Source of the DNA: Nitrososphaerales archaeon TH5895
GTDB taxonomy: Archaea > Thermoproteota > Nitrososphaeria > Nitrososphaerales > Nitrososphaeraceae
Direction of reading: 5' to 3'
Assembly: GCA_014523695.1 (NCBI GenBank)
Contig: JAATVS010000347.1
Span: forward strand, 1-7,634
DNA length: 7,634 nt
The position numbers and the translations under genes were made by a program. A model generated the notes under the pieces. That model was not told the DNA's origin and did not search any database. It worked only from the letters and a program-made list of their open reading frames with translations. Shown here in pieces: positions 1-6,041 of this stretch. The stretch's first letter is position 1. Each line of letters opens with the position of its first letter.

Positions 1-1
1 T

Positions 2-316
2 CAAATAATCAACGAGGAAAAATCACTTGTCTTTACCAATCGCAAAGGTGTACCTCGTAGCAGGAGAGGTAGAGGCTATTCCAAAAAGGAGATTGCTGAG
101 GCATTTGCAAAAATTGGTTTAGGGAATCAAAATATATCGAAAGTTAGATCCTATCACATTCCCGTTGACAAATTAAGAAGGTCTACCCATTCAGAGAATG
201 TGAAAGAACTTACAAATGTTTTAAAAAAGTACCTGCAAAGCAAAAAAACAAAGAATAAGGGCAAAAAGCAGAGTCAGACGAAAGAGAATGCTGCCACTTC
301 GAAAAACACTAAGTGA
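2..316 (+). CDS. Large-subunit ribosomal protein eL13 (L13e), 5'-truncated by window edge
   Basis: Codons run open from base 2 to a TGA at 314-316, giving 104 residues of a C-terminal part; the start lies to the left of the window. The reading contains a basic Arg/Gly segment followed by a short helical region (RRGRGYSKKEIAEA, about residues 21-34), then an I-P-V-D-K-x-R-R segment (residues 53-60) and an E-N-V-K-E-L stretch (65-70). This order matches the eL13 family, whose members have a GRGF-type motif, an I-x-V-D-x-R-R motif and a following helix. The last 25 residues are a Lys-rich, low-complexity tail typical of an rRNA-binding extension. eL13 is a structural protein of the 50S subunit, found in eukaryotes, Crenarchaeota and Thaumarchaeota. 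Only about 20 N-terminal residues are probably missing. The identification rests on motif recall, not an alignment. Confidence 0.75.
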   Translation, partial: QIINEEKSLVFTNRKGVPRSRRGRGYSKKEIAEAFAKIGLGNQNISKVRSYHIPVDKLRRSTHSENVKELTNVLKKYLQSKKTKNKGKKQSQTKENAATSKNTK

Positions 317-740
317 CCCATTACTTTATGTTAGTCTCAAATGCGGTAAAGTCAGTATCTTTTGGACGATAAAAGAGACCCATCGTCAATGCTATGATAG
401 GACATCGAATTTTATTACTTTTTACCATCTTACATTTCTGTCTAAGGTAAGTCTCGATTTGATGTCAACCCGTAATACAATTGATAGAGCCAGAAGTGGT
501 AACAGTCTCCTATTTTCCTTAGATGAACACAATTCTTAGTGTCGGTTTTCCTAGAAGTAGCAGCCAGTTGTCAATCTGACTCCTAACCTGATGGTCAAGG
601 ACCATAATCGCATACTGATGGAAAGTGACATGGTCAAGAAGCAATAATTCATTATGATCGTTTATTAAATTGAATCCTGACTCTTTTTTCACGCAAATAG
701 ATCACCAAATACTGAAATATTATTTCCAGCAGAATAAGAA
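317..740. other. Gene-poor spacer between eL13 and the ABM pseudogene
   Basis: I recognise no gene here. An open frame starting inside the eL13 tail (ATG at 288) runs to 539, but its translation has no recognisable domain and it overlaps eL13 out of frame. Small items seen: a T-rich stretch around 409-436 that could end the eL13 transcript; a perfect 6-base inverted repeat with a 3-base loop (ATGGTC at 591-596, GACCAT at 600-605); and a second copy of the 9-mer ATGGTCAAG at 630-638. A CTTTTTTC tract lies at about 682-690. None of these is strong enough to be called a functional site. Confidence 0.5.
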
Positions 741-1115
741 ATGGTAAAAATCATTGAAATGGATGACTCAGTCACACTCGGTGAACAATTCGAAGCTGAG
801 GTTGGGGCAGTCATTCTAATGAACAGCTTCAACGTGGGTCCTGATGAGGTCGAGGAGGAGTTCATAAAGGTTTTTGCGATACCACTAAGGTCTTTAGGCA
901 GCAACCTGGGTTCATTTCCGCTTAATTGCACCGAGGAATTGCTGGGAGTTGTACATTCATTAACTATGTGGGATGGGAATCTGTAGCGCATTTTACACAG
1001 GCATTTGATAAACCTGAGTTCCGGGAATACATGGTCAAGGTACTTCCTATCACTGTGATGTCTCTTCACTTATTCGAAAAAGTTGCAATCGCCGGGGTTT
1101 GTTTGTGTGGATTAG
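741..1115 (+). pseudogene. Decayed antibiotic-biosynthesis-monooxygenase (ABM) domain protein
   Basis: Two overlapping frames together read as one ABM-domain protein (ferredoxin-like fold; members act as cofactor-free monooxygenases or heme-active enzymes, often of unknown substrate). Frame one, from ATG 741, gives an N-terminal segment ending F-I-K-V-F-A (residues 41-46). The homologous reading then jumps near 876-878 (apparent loss of one base) into the frame beginning GAT at 878, which reads DTTKVFRQQPGFISA. It hits a TAA at 923-925, where the family usually has Gln (CAA to TAA), and continues LHRGIAGSC, FINYVGWESVAHF and HLFEKVAIAGV. Near the end TTTG occurs twice in tandem (1098-1101, 1102-1105); removing one copy restores a V-C-V-D-stop ending with TAG at 1113-1115. 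With the duplication the frame runs to 1168. Three independent lesions argue for a pseudogene rather than programmed frameshifting or one sequencing error. Family motifs are from memory. Confidence 0.8.
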
Positions 1116-1168
1116 CTGCTGTCATCTTTCCGATCCGAATTACTGGCAGGAATGTTAAACAATTGTGA

Positions 1169-1808
1169 TATGATAGATGTATACTCGACAAATTTCACTC
1201 TGTTAGGTTGGATCCAATATGGGACTTGTGAGAAGGTAACTTGGAACTAAGATTCTTAATGTAAGCATGGATACAATGTAGTACATACCGACTTATGTAT
1301 ATGTATAATAATCATATAACATTGATAGCTACGTTTAATTTCTTGCGATCAAAGTATCCAACTGTTCCTCTTTAGGATCCCATAAGTATATGATTTTGAA
1401 ATGATATTTTAAATTACTTTTGTGCGTTTCAGTGAATATTACCAACGTATAGGTTCTGTACAATAAATTAGAACATGACTTTACAAAATCTTGATCCTGA
1501 ATCTTGGGAGGCCGTTTCAATGTCTTGGTGAGGAGATGACATAGAGTATTTGGTTTGTTATTATTTTCTATTACCTAAAGCTTAAACTATCTTGACGACA
1601 GCAATACAGCAATATTGATAATATTTCTCACGAATGACAATGGCTGTTACTACTTTAATGTTAAGAAAAAGGTTACCTAGTCATTAAAGCATATGGGTCA
1701 AAGCATTCATGCAAAAAATGCAATGAACTTGATTTTTGAAATGCAATCGTCAGAAAATCGTAGGTTCTATCACTTAGAGGCTTATCCTCAAACCAATAGT
1801 ACTATTTT
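1169..1808. other. Gene-poor stretch upstream of the HtrA-like protease
   Basis: About 640 AT-rich bases in which I recognise no gene. The longest candidate is a minus-strand open frame (1335-1520 from a TTG; the frame is open back to about 1574) with no ATG, no ribosome binding site and no recognisable motif, so I do not call it. Close to the protease the 9-mer AAATGCAAT occurs twice (1716-1724 and 1739-1747), with a third ATGCAA at 1709-1714. The spacing suggests a possible protein-binding region, but short AT-rich repeats also arise by chance. No convincing TATA box in register with the protease start was found. Confidence 0.5.
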
Positions 1809-1874
1809 TTGATCACAGTTTGGGAATTGATAAAGCCAAAAAAATTCAGATTGTTAAATACTTATAACAGGGAA

Positions 1875-3092
1875 ATGTCCCCATACCTCTGGACGAATGT
1901 GTTAATTCTTAATAGGAAATGCTCTGGGGTCTATGTTTCATTGGCCATGGCTCTATTTGCGTGTATCTTTTACACACAGGATTTGTCTTTTGCTTCACCA
2001 CAAGTAGGCAATTATTCAATCTCTTCACAGATGATTTTTGATGAACTAAAACATTCAACGGTGAGCGTCATGAATACGATACCTACGAATCTTTTTAATC
2101 CTCAAATACAAAATCTAACTGAACTAGGTACCGGTTATGTTTTTGGTGATAAGGGACACATTATTACTGCTTATCACTTATTATCAGGGGCTATGAATGT
2201 GGATATAATATCAAGTGAGGGGGAAAGATACCCAGCGACACTAATAGGTGCTGACCCCTTTAGTGACGTAGCAATTTTAGAACTCAATTCGACTGCTGCA
2301 ATTCAAAATACGGTAACTACCGCAGCTACAAAGCAGAATCAATTATCGACTATTAACGATACCCTTAGATCAGTGAGTGTGGGTAATTCAAGCGCATTGC
2401 ATGTCGGGGATCCTGTCGTAACCATCGGTTACAATTTTGGCTCGACAGGACCGTCTATGACCGGTGGTTTGGTAAGTAAAACTGATTATGTATTAGTATT
2501 TCCGGCAGGTGGATTCTCTATACCTAACATTATACAATCTGACGTAACGGTGAATCCTGGCAACTCAGGAGGACCATTGATAGACAGAACTGGAAAAGTC
2601 ATAGGAATGATTTATGGTAGGCTAAATCCTGTGGGTGTACCTTTGGGACAATTTCCTGGAATGACAGCAGTCATTCCCTCGAATATAGTTAACCGAGTCG
2701 CTTCATCAATTGTTGAAAATGGTTATTATCTTCATCCAGGTATCGGGATCATGGGAGAAACACTCACTCCTGACTTAATTCAACGTATGATCAACTCTAC
2801 AAATATACCATCTGATATGCATGGTGTATTCGTAAGTAAATTACAGAGGGATGGCACTGCGGATTTAGCAGGCATACAGGGAAGTGACACAAATGAATAC
2901 GGGGAGATACTTGGCGGAGACATAATAACTGCCATAGATGGGATTTCTGTAGATAGGTTTGAGCAACTGTTGGCATATATCCAGGAGCACAAATCAGTAG
3001 GGGACAATATTTCTTTCAGTTTATTTCGGAATGGCCAAACTTTGGAAAGACACGGAATAGTTCAGACATTTCTTCCTTCTACAGCTAAATAA
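1875..3092 (+). CDS. HtrA/DegP-like serine protease (family S1C) with one PDZ domain, membrane-anchored or secreted
   Basis: Read from ATG 1875, the protein has 405 residues. A hydrophobic segment at about 19-33 (VYVSLAMALFACIFY), followed by a small-residue stretch (SFAS), indicates a signal peptide or N-terminal anchor, so the protease domain should face outside the membrane. The trypsin-like domain follows at about 50-280. It carries the full catalytic triad in family context: His101 in ITAYHLL, Asp131 in PFSDVAIL and Ser231 in NPGNSGGPL. A C-terminal PDZ domain (about 286-393) contains the GVFVSKL and GGDIITAIDG segments typical of HtrA proteins. Such enzymes degrade or guard misfolded exported proteins. 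The frame is open upstream to a TTG at 1809, which would add 22 residues; I prefer the ATG because the longer extension has no ribosome binding site or family support and puts more charged residues before the anchor. No key residue is missing. It has no evident tie to the Moco genes that follow. Confidence 0.93.
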   Translation: MSPYLWTNVLILNRKCSGVYVSLAMALFACIFYTQDLSFASPQVGNYSISSQMIFDELKHSTVSVMNTIPTNLFNPQIQNLTELGTGYVFGDKGHIITAYHLLSGAMNVDIISSEGERYPATLIGADPFSDVAILELNSTAAIQNTVTTAATKQNQLSTINDTLRSVSVGNSSALHVGDPVVTIGYNFGSTGPSMTGGLVSKTDYVLVFPAGGFSIPNIIQSDVTVNPGNSGGPLIDRTGKVIGMIYGRLNPVGVPLGQFPGMTAVIPSNIVNRVASSIVENGYYLHPGIGIMGETLTPDLIQRMINSTNIPSDMHGVFVSKLQRDGTADLAGIQGSDTNEYGEILGGDIITAIDGISVDRFEQLLAYIQEHKSVGDNISFSLFRNGQTLERHGIVQTFLPSTAK

Positions 3093-3107
3093 ATGTCTCA
3101 ACACGCA

Positions 3108-3123
3108 TTTCTTTATTTTCTCT
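3108..3123 (+). terminator. Pyrimidine tract downstream of the protease gene
   Basis: Sixteen bases (TTTCTTTATTTTCTCT), 12 of them T, begin 15 bases after the protease stop codon. Archaeal transcription often ends at such U-rich tracts without a hairpin. This, together with a TATA-like box in front of moeA, suggests the protease and moeA are transcribed separately. The call is based on base composition only. Confidence 0.4.
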
Positions 3124-3132
3124 GAATGGCTC

Positions 3133-3154
3133 ATCTAGTTGGAGAAGTCTAGAT
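3133..3154. repeat. 6-base inverted repeat ATCTAG / CTAGAT upstream of moeA
   Basis: ATCTAG (3133-3138) and CTAGAT (3149-3154) are perfect inverted copies separated by 10 bases, about 100 bases before the moeA start. It may be an operator or a weak RNA hairpin; a dyad this short can occur by chance in a window this size. Confidence 0.25.
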
Positions 3155-3207
3155 AATACTAAATCAAAGGTAGCTATAATTGAGTTCCTGAGTATTTGAA
3201 GAAATGG

Positions 3208-3216
3208 TTTTTAAAA
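3208..3216 (+). promoter_or_regulatory. Candidate archaeal TATA box for moeA
   Basis: TTTTTAAAA lies about 40-48 bases before the moeA ATG. With the usual 25-base spacing to the start of transcription, the message would begin near 3238, leaving a leader of roughly 15-18 bases. There is no Shine-Dalgarno match in that leader, as is common for first genes in archaea. AT richness makes chance matches likely. Confidence 0.35.
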
Positions 3217-3255
3217 CAAAAACTTATTGGCTAGTGTTCATGACTTTCTGCGTGA

Positions 3256-4584
3256 ATGAATAGTATACCAAGTTCTAAAATAAAACCAAGGAACCTCATC
3301 CCGGTAGAGAAGGCTCTGGTCAGGCTATTTTCATCCTTTAAAATTCCAAAAATGAATGCAGAGAGGATAGAATACGCATATTTATTAGAATCTAACGGAC
3401 GAGTACTTGCGAAAAATCTGTATTCCCCTATGAGTGTTCCTCCATTCGATCGAGCCGACAGGGATGGTTTTGCGATATCATCATCTGATACAGTTAAAGC
3501 ATCGCCTCTCTCTTCGACTTATCTTAAGATAATGGGTAAGGGCCTTGCAGGACAAGGGGCAATGTCACATCGCTTAAGGAAGGGGCAAGCACTTGAAATA
3601 GCTACTGGAGCAAAACTTCCTAAAGGCGCAGATTCTGTGATCATGTTTGAAGATACCACCTCTGGGGCCAATAGATTAGTCAAGATTTCCAAACCTGTTA
3701 ATCGAGGTGATCATGTATCTTACAAAGGTAGCGACGTTACAGAAAAACAATTAGTCTTGAGAAAGGGAACATGGATTACTCCCCAAGATGTGGCCCTGAT
3801 TGCGTCCATGGGTTTTGATAGGATCCCTGTAGTCAAAAAGCCTAAAGTTGGTATACTAGCAACCGGGGACGAACTTACAGAGCCTGGAAGCCGTCCACTA
3901 AATGACGCAAGCATTTTTGAAAGCAATAGATACATGGTGTCTTGTCTAATAAGGGAAGCTGGCGGAGAATCCGTGGATTTGGGATTATGCAAAGATGATC
4001 CAGATGCGATATTTGAGATATTAAAATCGTCATTAGAGCTGGATATGATCGTCGTATCAGGTGGAGCATCAGTAGGAGAGAAGGATTATACACCTTTGAT
4101 CGTAAACAGGCTGGGAAAACCTGGACTTGTGGTTCATGGAGTAGCTATGAAACCAGGGTCTCCCACAGGACTAGGGATTGTGAGAAATACCCCGATTATC
4201 ATCTGTCCTGGTTTTCCGGTTTCTGCCTTTGCCGCCTTTTCTATGTTCGGATTACCAATTCTGTCCAAGTTTTTAGGTACGAGGGGGCCTGTTAAAGCAA
4301 AATTAAAGGTGAAGATTACTGAAGACATTAGTGTTCACAAGGATTTTCTGACATTCGTACGCGTGATAGTTTATCGCCGTAATAATGTTTTCTTGGCCAA
4401 ACCCGTTAGCGCCAGCGGTCCAAGTCTGATCACTACATTGACAAATTCAAATGGCATAGTGATTGTGAATAGTCGGATCACTCATACTAGTAAGCTAAGA
4501 AAAGGTGAAGTTGTAGAAGTTACCTTGTTTAAGAACATACAGGAAACAACTCGATCGGTCTTTGGAGATGGAAATGAAAGATGA
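3256..4584 (+). CDS. moeA: Molybdopterin molybdenumtransferase MoeA
   Basis: This 442-residue cytoplasmic protein inserts molybdate (or tungstate) into adenylylated molybdopterin, the last step of basic Moco synthesis. The N-terminal MoeA domains I-II (about 12-190) carry PPFDRADRDGFAI (62-74), the counterpart of the family FD-x-S-A-M-D-G-Y-A motif with Asp70 in the conserved position, and TGAKLPKGADSVIMFED (117-133). The central MoCF-binding domain (about 195-340) has GDELTEPG (204-211), SGGASVGEKDY (268-278, ending in the conserved Asp/Tyr), KPGSP (299-303) and PGFPVSA (318-324). The C-terminal beta domain (about 345-425) is complete. The length fits archaeal MoeA. ATG 3256 is chosen because an in-frame TGA lies immediately before it. 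The gene stands alone: 163 bases follow the protease and 738 bases precede moaD, so it is probably transcribed separately from the moaD operon although its product acts after theirs. Archaea often have two MoeA paralogues; metal preference cannot be read from the sequence. Confidence 0.96.
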   Translation: MNSIPSSKIKPRNLIPVEKALVRLFSSFKIPKMNAERIEYAYLLESNGRVLAKNLYSPMSVPPFDRADRDGFAISSSDTVKASPLSSTYLKIMGKGLAGQGAMSHRLRKGQALEIATGAKLPKGADSVIMFEDTTSGANRLVKISKPVNRGDHVSYKGSDVTEKQLVLRKGTWITPQDVALIASMGFDRIPVVKKPKVGILATGDELTEPGSRPLNDASIFESNRYMVSCLIREAGGESVDLGLCKDDPDAIFEILKSSLELDMIVVSGGASVGEKDYTPLIVNRLGKPGLVVHGVAMKPGSPTGLGIVRNTPIIICPGFPVSAFAAFSMFGLPILSKFLGTRGPVKAKLKVKITEDISVHKDFLTFVRVIVYRRNNVFLAKPVSASGPSLITTLTNSNGIVIVNSRITHTSKLRKGEVVEVTLFKNIQETTRSVFGDGNER

Positions 4585-4975
4585 TTGAACCTGACAAATA
4601 GTGATCAGTTGTTTGGAAAAAGCTGCGATCTACTACATTCAAGAATTCAAGGATTTCACTTTGGATCAATAGTCCATAGAGGCTTCGTATTTATTGCCTC
4701 CTATTTGGGCAGAATGATTGCAAAAAGGTGACAATGGCATAAAATAAATCGCTCTGATGAAAGATAATTATGATCACCAACATTTTAGCAGTGCTCCTCG
4801 TACCTGACAATCATCAAGCAAATTGAAATTTAATCTAATCCCAAATCTTTAATGTGAATGTTACTTCGTGTAGAGAGCAATTAGTAGGCATTAGATAATT
4901 TGAGTAATTTCATATATCGTGATATGATTTCATGACTGTCCAGCTGGTCTATTGGCTACAGGATTAAAAATATTC

Positions 4976-4983
4976 TATAAAAG
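4976..4983 (+). promoter_or_regulatory. Strong TATA-like box inside the moeA-moaD spacer
   Basis: TATAAAAG is close to the archaeal TATA consensus and sits about 29 bases before an ATG at 5008, the spacing expected for a leaderless transcript. The frame from 5008 is only 20 codons. The site might instead drive a small RNA or give a long leader for moaD. Sequence match only. Confidence 0.3.
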
Positions 4984-5007
4984 AAGGAGACTTTAGTGTT
5001 ATAATGC

Positions 5008-5070
5008 ATGGCTTTCGATATCGATAGTGCAATCCCATATACTTGCGAAGTAAACTCCGTGTCCAAGTAA
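5008..5070 (+). CDS. Possible leaderless 20-residue small protein (doubtful)
   Basis: ATG 5008 to TAA 5068-5070 reads MAFDIDSAIPYTCEVNSVSK. The only support is its position: it begins where a transcript from the TATA-like box at 4976-4983 would start. I recognise no family. It could equally be a chance frame, or the first codons of a decayed gene whose continuation is no longer readable. Confidence 0.12.
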   Translation: MAFDIDSAIPYTCEVNSVSK

Positions 5071-5235
5071 TTTTCACTCATGCTTCAGACGTTATGGAAA
5101 GGGGCCCCGATATTTCGCATTTAGAACTGAGGAGATCCTACCATGGATTCTGCATGCATTTGAGTTCCATCAAGATATTTCAGAACTCTCCAAATCAATA
5201 TCTAAAAAATATATTCTCAAATGGGTTCACAAGAC

Positions 5236-5282
5236 CAATTGGATTATATGTATTATGATAATCAATTGGATAAGATCCAATT
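5236..5282. promoter_or_regulatory. Repeated CAATTGGAT element with perfect dyad upstream of moaD
   Basis: CAATTGGAT occurs at 5236-5244 and again at 5263-5271, 27 bases apart. The second copy continues into a perfect inverted repeat: AATTGGAT (5264-5271), AAG, ATCCAATT (5275-5282). The dyad ends right where a TATA-like AAATAT (5285-5290) begins; transcription from that box would start near 5312, about 11 bases before the moaD ATG. The arrangement resembles an operator overlapping or flanking a core promoter, which would allow control of the moaD-moaE-moaCB operon by a DNA-binding protein. The regulator is unknown and the function is inferred from layout alone. Confidence 0.35.
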
Positions 5283-5322
5283 TGAAATATGCGACTTGGA
5301 TGGGAGTTGAATTTTAGATCTG

Positions 5323-5583
5323 ATGGCAGAAACGGGAAGTAAAATAGACCTAAGATTATACGCTTCAGTCAAGGACCTCTTGGGTACGGATAGAATTTAC
5401 CTAGATTGGTATGATAATATGAGTGTCGGAGATCTACGAGAAAAGCTTTATGAATTATTTCCAATCTTGTCTGTCGTCAACGCCCAGTTCACCATATCGA
5501 TCAATCGAAGGGCTGTAGATGATACAAAACTAATTCGGACGACCGATGAATTAGCATTATTACCTCCGATTAGTGGAGGGTGA
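5323..5583 (+). CDS. moaD: Molybdopterin synthase sulfur-carrier subunit MoaD
   Basis: This 86-residue ubiquitin-like protein is the sulfur carrier of molybdopterin synthase. It begins with a beta strand (KIDLRLYASVKDLLG, residues 7-21), has the helix S-V-G-D-L-R-E-K-L (34-42) and ends in PPISGG. The terminal Gly-Gly (85-86) is the family hallmark: it is adenylated by a MoeB/ThiF-type E1-like enzyme (not in this window) and converted to a thiocarboxylate that MoaE uses. ATG 5323 is preferred because an in-frame TGA lies at 5308-5310 and the resulting length is normal for MoaD. The only purine-rich stretch upstream (GGGAG, 5302-5306) is too distant to be a good ribosome binding site. The gene heads the moaD-moaE-moaCB operon and its last codons overlap moaE. 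Archaeal MoaD-like proteins can also serve as protein modifiers, but the direct link to moaE favours molybdopterin synthesis. Confidence 0.94.
   Translation: MAETGSKIDLRLYASVKDLLGTDRIYLDWYDNMSVGDLREKLYELFPILSVVNAQFTISINRRAVDDTKLIRTTDELALLPPISGG
5563..5579 (+). promoter_or_regulatory. Hairpin covering the moaE start at the moaD/moaE junction
   Basis: CCTCC (5563-5567) and GGAGG (5575-5579) can pair around a 7-base loop that holds the first two bases of the moaE GTG (5573-5575). No ribosome binding site precedes this GTG. A ribosome finishing moaD would melt the stem, so the layout suggests translational coupling of the two synthase subunits. Both arms are also constrained by coding (Pro-Pro and Gly-Gly), so the pairing may be accidental. 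Confidence 0.3.
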
Positions 5584-6022
5584 GTTTTACCTGGGTTATT
5601 TGACATCTGAAGTGATCGATGTGAATAGGTTACTAGTTGATCGCCAAAATACCTCGGTAGGTGGAACAGTCATATTCTTAGGAACTGTTAGAGAACTTAA
5701 TAGTGAAAATATCAAATTATTACAATTAAATTATGAAGCATATGAAACAATGGCAGAAGAAATTTTTTCGGAAATTGAAACAGAAGCTAGAAAGAAATGG
5801 GAGATAGAAGAGATTACAGTCCTACATCGAATAGGAACTTTGAGCGTGGGTGAAGTGAGTGTGATCATTATTGTTTCATCAAAGCATAGAAAAGAAGCAT
5901 TTGAATGCTGCAGGTACATAATAGATAGTGTAAAGTCTAGAGTTCCTATTTGGAAGATGGAAATAACCAACAAAGGTAAAAGATGGTTAGGAGGTACACT
6001 TATACCCCCGAAAGAGAAATAA
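5573..6022 (+). CDS. moaE: Molybdopterin synthase catalytic subunit MoaE
   Basis: The 149-residue protein converts cyclic pyranopterin monophosphate to molybdopterin with sulfur from MoaD thiocarboxylate. Key family residues are in place: Arg40 in FLGTVR, His105-Arg106 in SSKHRKEAFEC, and the active-site lysines Lys121 and Lys128 in DSVKSRVPIWKMEIT, matching Arg39, His103-Arg104, Lys119 and Lys126 of the E. coli enzyme in order and nearly in numbering. The start is GTG 5573: it puts the conserved Arg at the expected distance from the N terminus, and later in-frame TTG/GTG codons would remove the first beta strand. The start overlaps the 3' end of moaD by 11 bases, so the MoaD Gly-Gly codons are read in another frame as MoaE codons 1-3. 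The next gene follows after 19 bases. Complete, with no missing residue. Confidence 0.96.
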   Translation: MEGEFYLGYLTSEVIDVNRLLVDRQNTSVGGTVIFLGTVRELNSENIKLLQLNYEAYETMAEEIFSEIETEARKKWEIEEITVLHRIGTLSVGEVSVIIIVSSKHRKEAFECCRYIIDSVKSRVPIWKMEITNKGKRWLGGTLIPPKEK

Positions 6023-6041
6023 CTTTTGGGAAAGCTTGGAA

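Larger units (their letters stand above)
4585..5322. other. Gene-poor 738-base spacer between moeA and moaD
   Basis: I recognise no conserved gene. An open frame at 5043-5258 (71 codons, TTG start) has no recognisable motif and no start signals. The frame directly after the moeA stop stays open to 4731, but nothing suggests readthrough. What can be seen: a clear TATA-like TATAAAAG at 4976-4983 with an ATG about 25-30 bases downstream; a CGATATCG palindrome near 5014-5021; and the CAATTGGAT repeats just before moaD. A stretch at about 4937-4985 looks faintly like the 5' half of a tRNA but lacks a T arm and acceptor partner. Confidence 0.5.

Noticed and set aside
288..539. 83-codon plus-strand open frame starting inside the eL13 tail
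   Set aside because: It overlaps eL13 out of frame and has no recognisable motif, no start signals and a composition unlike the other genes.
591..639. Short hairpin ATGGTC/GACCAT and repeated ATGGTCAAG
   Set aside because: The arms are only 6 bases and no transcript or gene start lies in a sensible position nearby; a third ATGGTCAAG at 1031 lies within ABM coding sequence, so the word is not specific to control DNA.
689..1069. 126-codon minus-strand open frame opposite the ABM remnant
   Set aside because: It is a shadow of the plus-strand ABM sequence, whose homology signal is clear and on the other strand.
1335..1520. 61-codon minus-strand open frame in the 1169-1808 gap
   Set aside because: It has only a TTG start, no ribosome binding site or promoter in register, and no family recognised. 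A chance frame is the simpler reading.
3225..4958. Shared 9-mer TATTGGCTA before moeA and in the moeA-moaD spacer
   Set aside because: Many 9-mers are expected to recur by chance in 7.6 kb, and the two copies sit at different positions relative to their TATA-like boxes.
4937..4985. tRNA-like stretch (D-arm-like GGTCTATTGGCTA followed by a 5-base stem with a 7-base loop)
   Set aside because: The loop lacks U33, there is no T arm with a GTTCRA motif, and the acceptor 5' strand has no 3' partner. The resemblance appears accidental.
5043..5258. 71-codon plus-strand open frame before moaD
   Set aside because: It has a TTG start without signals and no recognisable domain, and its end overlaps the likely moaD control region.
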